A stretch of DNA of 44,431 nt. It comes from Candidatus Binatota bacterium (GTDB lineage: Bacteria; Desulfobacterota; Binatia; UBA1149). Of this stretch, positions 23,962 through 31,690 are shown one piece after another. Position 1 is the first letter of the stretch, and every line of letters starts with the position of its first letter. Below the pieces are notes generated by a model that was not told the DNA's origin, searched no databases, and worked only from the letters and a program-made list of their open reading frames with translations. The translations under genes and the position numbers were made by a program. The stretch is from the NCBI GenBank assembly GCA_012960245.1, contig DUBO01000051.1, forward strand, positions 1 to 44,431, written 5' to 3'.

Positions 23962-25197
23962 ATGAAAAATAACAGACCAGCGCCGCTTGCAGGCCTGCGC
24001 GTGATAGAGAGCTCCCTGTTGGGGCCGGCGGCCATTACGACGCACCTGGCCGATCTCGGCGCGGAGGTCATAAAGGTGGAGTCGCCCGCGGGCGATTACG
24101 TGCGCGAAATGACCTGGCCGATCATCAACGGAGTGTCGCTGCTGCACATGCACGTCAACCGCGGCAAGAAGAGCGTGGTGCTTGACCTTAAGGTGGCGGA
24201 GGGGGCCGAGTTGTACCGCGAACTGGTACGCGGCGCCGACGTCGTGGTGGAGGCCATGCGGCCGGGCTCGCTCGAACGGCGCGGGCTGGGCTACGAAGCC
24301 CTGCGCGAGATAAACCCGCGTATCGTTTTCTGCAACATATCGGGGTACGGGGCGACCGGCCCTTACAGCGGCCTGCCGGCCCACGGCATTGCCTTTGATA
24401 CCTGGGCGGGCATCGTCAGTCCGGAGATCGACGACGATGGCTTCTGCTTTCTACCCGAGCACGCGAGCATGGGTATGCACGCCGGGCCCCTGCTGGGGGC
24501 GCTGGGGATCCTGGCGGGGGTGCTCCGCGCGCGTGAGTCGGGTGAAGGTTGCTTGATGGAGATAGGCCAATCCGACGCGGCGGCATACATGGACTGGTAC
24601 CGCAGCGAGACCTGGATGGCCTACGATCGGCCCGAAGACGAGGTCACGGGCAACAAGGCCGACAACTACGAACGCCGCGAGCCGGGTACGGCCGGCATGA
24701 AAGAAGGCGTGCGCTACCAGGTTTACGAATCAGCCGACGGGCACGTTTTGTTGATGGCCAGCGAGCAGGCCTTCTGGAAAAATTTCTGCGAGTGCGTCGG
24801 GCGCGTGGAGCTGTTCGAGCGCTGGCCGGGGTCTAAGTTCGCCGACCATGCACGCGGCAACCGCGAGCTGCAGGCCGAGTTGCGAGACATTTTTCGTACG
24901 CGTACGAGCGCGCAGTGGATCGCCGCGGCCGACGAGCACAACTTTCCTGTTGCGCCCTGTAACACGCCGCGAACTCTGGCCGAGGATCCGCAGTTTCGCG
25001 ACAGGTTTCCGCTCTACGGCCACGAGCAGCACGGTGCCGACATGTTGCCGTTCCCGGTCAAGCTGGCAGGTGAGATGCTACCGGCGCCCGCAATGGCGCC
25101 CACCGTCGGCGAGCAGACCGACGAGGTGTTGCGCGAGCTGCTGGGCTGTGACGATGAACGCCTGGCCGCGTTGCGGGCCACCGGCGCCCTCGGCTGA
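23962..25197 (+). CDS. CaiB/BaiF family (class III) CoA-transferase
   Basis: This 411-residue class III CoA-transferase moves CoA between carboxylic acids. It shows the family opening PLAGLRVIESSLLGPAAITTHLADLGAEVIKVESP, then RGKKSVVLDLK, VVVEAMRPGSLERRGLGYE and CNISGYGATGPYSG. Members act on oxalate, carnitine, bile acids and 2-methylacyl-CoAs (racemases); the bile-acid and methylacyl branches fit a sterol-like neighbourhood, but this cannot be decided here. A short overlapping leader frame (7 codons from 23949) precedes the ATG, and the GAGGGG ribosome-like site is 14 nt away, so initiation may be modest. It ends 10 bp from the convergent ligase gene. Confidence 0.92.
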   Translation: MKNNRPAPLAGLRVIESSLLGPAAITTHLADLGAEVIKVESPAGDYVREMTWPIINGVSLLHMHVNRGKKSVVLDLKVAEGAELYRELVRGADVVVEAMRPGSLERRGLGYEALREINPRIVFCNISGYGATGPYSGLPAHGIAFDTWAGIVSPEIDDDGFCFLPEHASMGMHAGPLLGALGILAGVLRARESGEGCLMEIGQSDAAAYMDWYRSETWMAYDRPEDEVTGNKADNYERREPGTAGMKEGVRYQVYESADGHVLLMASEQAFWKNFCECVGRVELFERWPGSKFADHARGNRELQAELRDIFRTRTSAQWIAAADEHNFPVAPCNTPRTLAEDPQFRDRFPLYGHEQHGADMLPFPVKLAGEMLPAPAMAPTVGEQTDEVLRELLGCDDERLAALRATGALG

Positions 25198-25207
25198 ACA
25201 GGGGGGG

Positions 25208-26932
25208 TCAGGATTCGAGCTCGATCTTGAGCACCTTGCCGGCTGCGTTGCGGGGCAGGGGCTCGCTGCGCAGTTGCCAGAGGCTGGGCACCTTGAAGGT
25301 GGCCATGGTTTCAGCGCACCAGGCGGCCAGCTCTTCGCTGGTAGGCGTCTCGGTAGTGGCCGCGCTATCGCCCGCCGTCAACACCACGATCGCCTTGACC
25401 TCTTGTCCGAGCTCGGCGTGCTCAACGCCGATCACGGCGGCTTCTTCGACCGCCGGGTGGGCTTCGAGGCGCCGTTCAATTTCGACGGGGTAAATGTTCT
25501 CTGCGGCGCGCAGTATCAAGTCGCGAGCGCGGCTGTTGATGTACAGGCGACCGTCGAGCAGGTGGCCGATGTCGCCGGTCGCCAGCCAGCGACCCGGGTG
25601 GATGGCCTCGCGCGTGGCCTCGGGTTGTCCCCAGTACTCGAGCATTAGGTAGGGGCTGCGCACGAAGATCTCGCCGTCTTCGCCGTCGGGCAGAGCGTCG
25701 CCGCTGTCATTGCGTATTTCGACCTGCTGGGTCGGCATCACGCGGCCTACCGACAGCGGGTGGCGGGCGAGTTCGCGTCCGCCGGTCATGGTAACCGGCA
25801 CCACGGTTTCGCTGCTGCCGTAGCCCAGCCCCACGCCCTGTTCGCCGTTGGGCACAAGGTCGCGCATGCGGGCCTGGGTTTCGGGCGTGGTGGGTGCTCC
25901 ACCGCTGCCGAGGTTGCGCAGCGAGCTGAGGTCGTAGTCGTGCAGGCGGGGATGGCCGAGCACGCGCGGCGCCATGCTGCCGAGGCCAGCCCAGATCGTG
26001 ATCCGTTCCTTCTCGATCAGCCGGAGCACGTCCTCGGGGTCAAAGGCGCCCAGCCGCCATACCGTCTTTGCGCCCGCGGCCATCATCATCAAGCCGCCCG
26101 TGTACAGGCCCGACATGTGAAACAGCGGAACGGTCATCAGCGCGCAGGTAGCCGGAGGATCGCTTTCGCCGGGTATCCCTTCTTCGGCGGCCAGCATGAC
26201 GTTGCGAAAGCCGTGCAGCATTGAGTTGCTCAGAAAACCGCACACGCCGCGGTGGGTGTTTACGGCACCCTTGGAGCGACCGGTGGTACCGCTGGTGAAG
26301 AGGATTATGGCGGGGTCGTCTTCGGCTATGGGAGTTTCAGGCAGGCCGACGTCGGGCGCGTAGTTGACCAGTTGCTCGAAGTCGGTCTCGATCTTGATCG
26401 TAGCGATGCCGGGAGCAGCGGCCAGGGCGTCGCCCAGGCGGTCGAGTCGTTTTTCGTCGGCCACCAGGACTCGCGGCGTGGTGAGTTCCAGTGAGTGTCG
26501 TATTTCTTCGGATTTCCACCAGCCGTTGAGCGCCGACACGACCGCGCCCAGGCTCACCGTGGCCCAGAAGGTGACCAGCCACTCGGGATGATTCTCGGCG
26601 AGGATGGCCACTCGGTCGCCGGGCCTGATCTTGTACTCGTCCCTGAGCGCGGCAGCCGTCGAGCACACCATGCGGTAGTGCTCGGCGTAGCTGATACGGC
26701 GGTCGCCCGAGACAATGTATTCTGCGTCGCCGTGCAGGGCCGAGTCGGCCAGTACTTCCCTGAGCGAACGCTTGCGGCCGGCGAACACCTGCATGCGTTG
26801 GCCGAGGACTTCTTCCTCGACGACGTCGAAGCCACCGCCGGGGGCGATGAGTTGCGCGGTTATCTTGTCAAAAGCGTCCATCAGGGGTGTGCTCGGTCGA
26901 GAAGCCGTGCTTTTTCTGTAGTTGGAACGCAT
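25208..26932 (-). CDS. AMP-forming acyl-CoA ligase (class I adenylate-forming)
   Basis: This 574-residue ANL enzyme has the phosphate loop LFTSGTTGRSKG (about 211-222), then VGLGYGSSETV, WLATGDIGHLLDGRLYINSRARD, and the C-terminal catalytic Lys566 in LPRNAAGKVLK. It would activate a carboxylic acid to acyl-CoA. ATG 26932 lies 6 bp after the DUF3604 stop; an ATG at 26881 (MDAFDKI) is an alternative, and neither has a well-placed ribosome site, so re-initiation after the upstream stop is likely. It is the last gene of the operon controlled from the operator at 30365-30378. It differs clearly from the ligase at 651-2282, so two acids or two pathway steps are likely. Confidence 0.9.
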   Translation of the reverse strand: MRSNYRKSTASRPSTPLMDAFDKITAQLIAPGGGFDVVEEEVLGQRMQVFAGRKRSLREVLADSALHGDAEYIVSGDRRISYAEHYRMVCSTAAALRDEYKIRPGDRVAILAENHPEWLVTFWATVSLGAVVSALNGWWKSEEIRHSLELTTPRVLVADEKRLDRLGDALAAAPGIATIKIETDFEQLVNYAPDVGLPETPIAEDDPAIILFTSGTTGRSKGAVNTHRGVCGFLSNSMLHGFRNVMLAAEEGIPGESDPPATCALMTVPLFHMSGLYTGGLMMMAAGAKTVWRLGAFDPEDVLRLIEKERITIWAGLGSMAPRVLGHPRLHDYDLSSLRNLGSGGAPTTPETQARMRDLVPNGEQGVGLGYGSSETVVPVTMTGGRELARHPLSVGRVMPTQQVEIRNDSGDALPDGEDGEIFVRSPYLMLEYWGQPEATREAIHPGRWLATGDIGHLLDGRLYINSRARDLILRAAENIYPVEIERRLEAHPAVEEAAVIGVEHAELGQEVKAIVVLTAGDSAATTETPTSEELAAWCAETMATFKVPSLWQLRSEPLPRNAAGKVLKIELES

Positions 26933-26938
26933 CCCCCT

Positions 26939-29191
26939 TCAGCGCAAGTAGATAGGCGATGACCAGGCCCGCGGCTCGGCCGTTGCCAGGCAATCCTCCT
27001 CGTTGGGCGTACGGAAATCCGCGCCCCAACAGGGGTCCACCTCCTCGCAGTTGCCGCCGTCGTCGTACTTGCAGCGCAGGGCGTCGGCGTTGACCGTGGG
27101 AGTGGCGCGCTCGATGGCGCGTACGTAGTACACGTGTTCGCGATCGCTGCGAGCCTGCTCGGGGTCGTCGAACTCCACCGTGCAGCCGTTGCCGTCCGCG
27201 GGGCAGGGCAGTATCTTCCACGGGTCTTCGATGAGCTCGGCCAGGGAGTCATCTTGTGCCTCCGCGAGATTGCCGGGACGGCGCGCACGCACGCGCACTA
27301 CTTCTATGCGCTCGATGGGGCGCCTTCGGTCAGTGGGGTTGTAGCACTCACCCCGGCACAGGCGCTCGAGCCTTGCGGGAGACAGGCCCTGCTCGGAGTG
27401 CTCGGGGCAGCCCTGCTCCTGCTCCAGCGAGCCAGCGGCTCGCACCCTGAAACGCGGTGTTCCGGTCATGTCGGCCTCGCCGCCCATGGCGAGTTCGCCG
27501 TCGGGGCCGTTCAGGAGGTCAAACCACAGCAGTATGCGCGGCCCGCTGGTGCCGTAGACCTCGCGTCGTTTCATGGCCTGCCAGATCGAATCGCGGTCGC
27601 GGCCGCCGGAGTGCACGGCCACCAAGCCTCCGGTGACAAAAAATGAAGCTACTCGCTCGGCTTCCAGGGCGAGCATGGGGTTGGCCATGACCGCGTCGGT
27701 GGCAACGAAGGGCTGGGATTCCCCATTGTCGGCAGCTTTTTCTCCGCGCAGAACGTTGTAAGTGAAGCGGCTGTGTACGCCGCGGGCCTCGGTCATCTGG
27801 TAGCGTGCGTACTCCTTGTAGCCGGTACCGGGGCGCGCAGAGTGGTTGTCGCTCGAAGCCATGAAGCCAAAGCGAAAGCGGCGCGCGTCGCCGTCCGCCT
27901 CGTTGCCGGTCAGTGCCAGCGTGTACTGAGCAGAGTTGCGCGGCCGGTAGTTGAAGGACGGGAGAAAACAGTCGCGGCATTGGCCGCAGTCGAGCCAGGC
28001 TTCGGGCTCGGCCCAGGGTAACGTCAGGTGACCCTGCTGGCCGGCCTCGAGATGGTTGGTCTGGGCTTCGGTAACCAGCTGCTCACAACTCGCCGAGTCG
28101 GGATTTTCACAGCGTTCGCGCACAAGCTGGCCAGCCCGCCGGCAGCAGGGAAGGTAGTTTTCTGTCGCCTCGGGGCAAACAGCACCGTTGTCGCCAGCAA
28201 CACCGTCCTCGCGCCAGTCTCGGTACTCTTCGGAGTTGCCATGTCCGGAAAACACCTCCAGCAGGATCTGCCTCTCGGGGTCGTGCTGCGCGCCCTTCAA
28301 CTGCTTGTCGAACGATGAGCCCGGCGGTGTGTACACTCCCCAGGCCGTGCCGTGCGGAATGACTATGGATTCGTGTCCCCACTGGGCGAGTTTTTCGAAC
28401 AGCTCGGCGGGGTCCAGGGCGGTTTCGATGCAGTCGTTGGGGAGTTGGCGGGTGTCGATTCCTGCCTCGCAATCCGGCGTGTCCAGGAGCTCGTTCTGGT
28501 AGAAATCAAAGGAAAGAAACTGATCGAATTCATCCAGGTCGGCCAGGGGTAGCAGTAGCCGTTGCTTGAGCGGGCGCTTGTCGCCCAGCATTTTTATCAG
28601 CAGTGACCGCGCAGCTATCGGCCGCCTGGGTATGGAGTCCTCGTCGAGGTCGCGCAGGATGACATTCTTGTGTCCCCAGTGCTCCGACGGGGTCTGTCCC
28701 ACCTGCGTCCACTCCCATCCCAGGTAGGCGACAACGTCGGGATTGTCGGGATCGCCGGCCAGGGCGTTGCACTGGCGAACCGAATCCACGGTCTCTTGCC
28801 AGTGTTGCGGGGTCAGGCCCTCGGCGTGATCGTTTATGCTCCAGAAGTCGAGGCCCGAGCAGTAGCGGGCAAAATCACAGGCATCGGCTGGCGGGTGCGC
28901 GCCTTCACCTTGCATGACGGGCAGGCTGAAAGTGAACGCGTCGGGCGAAAAGGTGGTGTGTACGTGCAGGTCGCCGAAGAGAATCTGCTTGTCGTTGCCG
29001 ACCTCAAGAGCCTGTGCGGTTTCGCGTTGCCTGGCCTGTTCGGTCTCGACAACAGTTGTCGGCAAGGCGGCGCCTTCTATGTTGCCAGGACCCTGGTGTT
29101 TGCCGCAGCCTGGCAGCATGAGCAGGGCTGCTGCGCTGAGAGCAAGAAGAACCCGTAGCGGGGTGGCCTTGAGATGAAGGCGACTATGCAT
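26939..29191 (-). CDS. DUF3604-family lipoprotein
   Basis: The 750-residue product has a lipoprotein signal peptide (RVLLALSAAALLMLPGC, acylated Cys29) and then a DUF3604 domain starting QILFGDLHVHTTFSPDAF, whose HxH motif resembles PHP-type metal-dependent phosphoesterases. Further metal-like motifs are SINDHAEG and SSDNHSARPGTGY. The biochemical role of DUF3604 proteins is not established. A long in-frame extension to 29614 is rejected: the ATG at 29191 has an AGGAGA site 9 nt upstream and the extension lacks protein character. It sits between the nitronate-monooxygenase-like gene (29 bp) and the ligase gene (6 bp), so a surface-anchored hydrolase is co-expressed with a CoA-dependent catabolic pathway. 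Confidence 0.85.
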   Translation of the reverse strand: MHSRLHLKATPLRVLLALSAAALLMLPGCGKHQGPGNIEGAALPTTVVETEQARQRETAQALEVGNDKQILFGDLHVHTTFSPDAFTFSLPVMQGEGAHPPADACDFARYCSGLDFWSINDHAEGLTPQHWQETVDSVRQCNALAGDPDNPDVVAYLGWEWTQVGQTPSEHWGHKNVILRDLDEDSIPRRPIAARSLLIKMLGDKRPLKQRLLLPLADLDEFDQFLSFDFYQNELLDTPDCEAGIDTRQLPNDCIETALDPAELFEKLAQWGHESIVIPHGTAWGVYTPPGSSFDKQLKGAQHDPERQILLEVFSGHGNSEEYRDWREDGVAGDNGAVCPEATENYLPCCRRAGQLVRERCENPDSASCEQLVTEAQTNHLEAGQQGHLTLPWAEPEAWLDCGQCRDCFLPSFNYRPRNSAQYTLALTGNEADGDARRFRFGFMASSDNHSARPGTGYKEYARYQMTEARGVHSRFTYNVLRGEKAADNGESQPFVATDAVMANPMLALEAERVASFFVTGGLVAVHSGGRDRDSIWQAMKRREVYGTSGPRILLWFDLLNGPDGELAMGGEADMTGTPRFRVRAAGSLEQEQGCPEHSEQGLSPARLERLCRGECYNPTDRRRPIERIEVVRVRARRPGNLAEAQDDSLAELIEDPWKILPCPADGNGCTVEFDDPEQARSDREHVYYVRAIERATPTVNADALRCKYDDGGNCEEVDPCWGADFRTPNEEDCLATAEPRAWSSPIYLR

Positions 29192-29220
29192 GTGTATCTT
29201 TCTCCTGCTAGTGAGTGGGT

Positions 29221-30342
29221 TCAGGCTTCGGGCATAAGTGACTGCAGGTGCTCGTAAGCGTCGATGTACTCTTCTACCAGTTGGTTGATCACCTGGCGCA
29301 CCGGGCGCACATCGTTCATGCGCCCCACGATCTGTCCCACCGGGTTGAAGGCCACCCCCTGGGCCTTCGCCGCGTAGCGGTGTACGCGGTGCACGGCATC
29401 GGCCGTAACCATCCACTGCAGCGGCATGCCCAGCGGCGCGGGGGTCTCGGGGTCTTCCCAGGCCTTGGTCCAGTCGTTCTTGAGCATGCGGCAGGGCTTG
29501 CCGGTCCAGCTTCGCGACCTGACGGTGTCCCGGGTCTGGGCATCCAGCAGGCCCTGTACCTGCTCGGGCGGGCAGGCCGACTCCGCCACCGTGAGCCACA
29601 GTGAGCCCGACCACACACCCTGCGCTCCCATGGCCAGCGCGGCAGCCACCTGCCGACCGCTGCCGATTCCGCCAGCAGCCAATACCGGTAGCGGCGCGAC
29701 GGCATCAATCACTTCGGGCCACAGCACCATGCTGCCCACGTCGCCGGTGTGTCCCCCGCCCTCGGTGCCCTGGGCGATGATGAAGTCGCAGCCTGCTTCC
29801 TTGTGCTTGAGGGCCTGGTAGGCGCTGCCGCACAGCGCTCCCACCAGCAGGCCGGCGTCCTGTATCTCCTTGATGACTTCGGCCGGGGGCGTGCCCAGCG
29901 CGTTGGCTATGAGTTTGACCTTCTTGTGCTTGAGCGCGGTTTCTACCTGCGGGCCGGCCGTCAGCTGCGTCCATCCGAGTAGCTCTTTAGCTTTTTCGCC
30001 TTCGGGCAGTGGCGGTACTCCGTGTTCGTCGAGTACGCGCGAGGCGAAGTCGCGGTGCTCCTGCGGCACCTGGGCGGCGAGCAAGGCCTGCAGCTTGTCG
30101 AGGTCGGTTTCTTCCATGCCCTCGTATTTGCCGGGGATGACGATGTCCACGCCGTAGGGGTTGTCACCCACGTGTTCGTCTATCCACTGAAGCTCGGCTT
30201 CGAGTTCTTCTACCGAAAATCCTACGGCACCCAGCACGCCCAGGCCGCCGGCGTTGCTGACTGCGGCCACCACGTCGCGGCAGTGTGTGAAGGCAAAAAT
30301 GGGGAATTCGATTCCAAGGCGTTGGCATAGTTCAGTTTGCAC
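29221..30342 (-). CDS. nitronate monooxygenase-like flavoprotein (NPD/IpdC type)
   Basis: This 373-residue FMN TIM-barrel protein is of the 2-nitropropane dioxygenase group. It has a CRDVVAAVSNAGGLGVLGA opening, IIAQGTEGGGHTGD with catalytic-type His198, and the FMN-phosphate segment VLAAGGIGSGRQVAAALAMGAQGVWSG. The family covers nitronate oxidases, enoyl reductases and IpdC, an enzyme of actinobacterial steroid-ring catabolism; the latter is attractive given the KstR-like operator but is only an inference. The start is GTG at 30342 with an AAAGGAGA site. The operator lies 22 bp upstream. It is the first gene of an operon with the DUF3604 lipoprotein and an acyl-CoA ligase. Confidence 0.9.
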   Translation of the reverse strand: MQTELCQRLGIEFPIFAFTHCRDVVAAVSNAGGLGVLGAVGFSVEELEAELQWIDEHVGDNPYGVDIVIPGKYEGMEETDLDKLQALLAAQVPQEHRDFASRVLDEHGVPPLPEGEKAKELLGWTQLTAGPQVETALKHKKVKLIANALGTPPAEVIKEIQDAGLLVGALCGSAYQALKHKEAGCDFIIAQGTEGGGHTGDVGSMVLWPEVIDAVAPLPVLAAGGIGSGRQVAAALAMGAQGVWSGSLWLTVAESACPPEQVQGLLDAQTRDTVRSRSWTGKPCRMLKNDWTKAWEDPETPAPLGMPLQWMVTADAVHRVHRYAAKAQGVAFNPVGQIVGRMNDVRPVRQVINQLVEEYIDAYEHLQSLMPEA

Positions 30343-30364
30343 GGGTTTCTCCTTTGCTTAGGGG

Positions 30365-30378
30365 TAGAACGTGTTCTA
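30365..30378. promoter_or_regulatory. TetR-type operator TAGAACGTGTTCTA (KstR-like), copy 2
   Basis: This is the same 14-mer as at 4399-4412, extended here to a 16-bp inverted repeat (GTAGAAC-GT-GTTCTAC, 30364-30379). It lies in the 85-bp divergent interval between the nitronate-monooxygenase-like gene (22 bp away) and the sulfotransferase gene (49 bp away). It matches TnnAACnnGTTnnA fully. Confidence 0.78.
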
Positions 30379-30427
30379 CTTTGCCCGCGTAGGTAGGCAA
30401 AGCAAGGTGTCGAGTGGAGCAAAAAAA

Positions 30428-31690
30428 GTGAGATTAGTGGTGCGCGGCTACAACGCGCTCAGCCGCGCGCTCGAGCGTTTGGGCCGGGGGCGGGCGACTT
30501 TTGCTGAAAGCGAACAGGCGCTGCACGACGCTGCCCTGCGGGCGGCGGGCGGTAGCAGGGCCGGCAATGACACGGACAACGCAGGCGACTTCGGCGACCC
30601 CGGTTACCTCGAAGGCCTGCGCATACTGTTGGGGTCGCTCGACAAGGAGGCCGTGCCGACTCCCTTCGGTCGCATGATGCTGCGCAAGCAGATTGTCAGC
30701 GTGCTTCGCAACCGGCTGCTTGTCGAGCGGCAGCTCGCCGGGCAGCCGGCGATTGAGCAGCAGGCGGTTGAAAAACCCATCATCATCCTGGGCCTGCCGC
30801 GCACGGGTACCACCGCGCTGCACCAGCTCATGGGCAACGACCCTGGCATACAGGTGCTCGAGTACTGGCTGGCGGCCGCGCCGCAACCGCGTCCGCCGCG
30901 CGAGCAGTGGGCCCGCAACCGCAACTACAAGGAGGCGCTGTCCGACCTGCGAGGCATGTACTACCTCGACCCGTCGCTCAAGGCCGTCCACCTGATGACT
31001 GCCGACGGCGCCGAGGAGTGCCGCCACCTGTTGCAGCACTGCTTCGCCGACGACACCTTCGACTGCAACTCCAACGTACCCTCCTATTCCGCGTGGTACG
31101 ACGGGGTCGACATGCATCCGGCCTACCTGCAGCACCGTCGTTGCTTGCAGCTCATAGCTTCCACCGCGCCCGGCCGTCGCTGGGTGCTCAAGTACCCGGT
31201 GCACATGGGCAACCTCGACCTTTTGTTCGAGCTCTACCCGGACGCCTGCGTGGTGCAGACCCACCGCGACCCGGCGCGCATAGTGCCGTCCGAGTGCAGC
31301 CTGGTGTCGGGCTGGCGCGCGCTTTACGAAACCGGTGTCGATCGCCACGAGATAGGCCGCAGGCGCATGGAGCTTTGGGCGGCGCGGCTGGAGCACACCA
31401 TGGAGGTGAGAAAAGGCCGCGAGGACCGTTTCTTTGACCTCAACTTTCGCGAGGTACTGTCGGATCCGGTGGCCGCTGTGCGCCGGGTCTACAATTACTT
31501 TGGCCTCGAGCTGGCCGGCGAAGGCGAGAGCAGGCTGGGAAACTGGCGGCAGGAAAATCCCCACGGCAAGTACGGGCTGCACACTTACAACGCGGCTGAC
31601 TATGGGCTCGACGACGTCATGATGCACGATAGGTACGCGGCTTACATGCAGGCTTTCGGCGTCGAACTCGAGGAGAGCCTGCCGCTGTGA
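30428..31690 (+). CDS. sulfotransferase family protein
   Basis: This 420-residue protein of the long bacterial sulfotransferase group has the phosphosulfate loop in KPIIILGLPRTGTT (GLPRTGTT, residues 122-129), followed by a RWVLKYPVHMGNLDLLFELYPDACVVQTHRDP segment that holds the 3'-phosphate-binding residues. The frame can be extended to a GTG at 30371 lying inside the operator; GTG 30428 has a GGAG site 8 nt upstream and is preferred. It is only distantly similar to the sulfotransferase at 9749-11047. The next gene overlaps its stop by 4 bp (GTGA). The operator upstream suggests co-regulation with the nitronate-monooxygenase-like operon. The acceptor is unknown. Confidence 0.88.
   Translation: MRLVVRGYNALSRALERLGRGRATFAESEQALHDAALRAAGGSRAGNDTDNAGDFGDPGYLEGLRILLGSLDKEAVPTPFGRMMLRKQIVSVLRNRLLVERQLAGQPAIEQQAVEKPIIILGLPRTGTTALHQLMGNDPGIQVLEYWLAAAPQPRPPREQWARNRNYKEALSDLRGMYYLDPSLKAVHLMTADGAEECRHLLQHCFADDTFDCNSNVPSYSAWYDGVDMHPAYLQHRRCLQLIASTAPGRRWVLKYPVHMGNLDLLFELYPDACVVQTHRDPARIVPSECSLVSGWRALYETGVDRHEIGRRRMELWAARLEHTMEVRKGREDRFFDLNFREVLSDPVAAVRRVYNYFGLELAGEGESRLGNWRQENPHGKYGLHTYNAADYGLDDVMMHDRYAAYMQAFGVELEESLPL

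Noticed and set aside
23949-23972. Seven-codon leader frame (MMSNHEK) before the CaiB gene
   Set aside because: It overlaps the CaiB start, has no properly spaced ribosome site, and shows no attenuator hairpin; it is probably chance.
29192-29614. N-terminal extension of the DUF3604 gene
   Set aside because: The extension is Gly/Pro/Arg-rich, overlaps the nitronate-monooxygenase-like gene, and the ATG at 29191 has a good ribosome site and a perfect lipoprotein signal.
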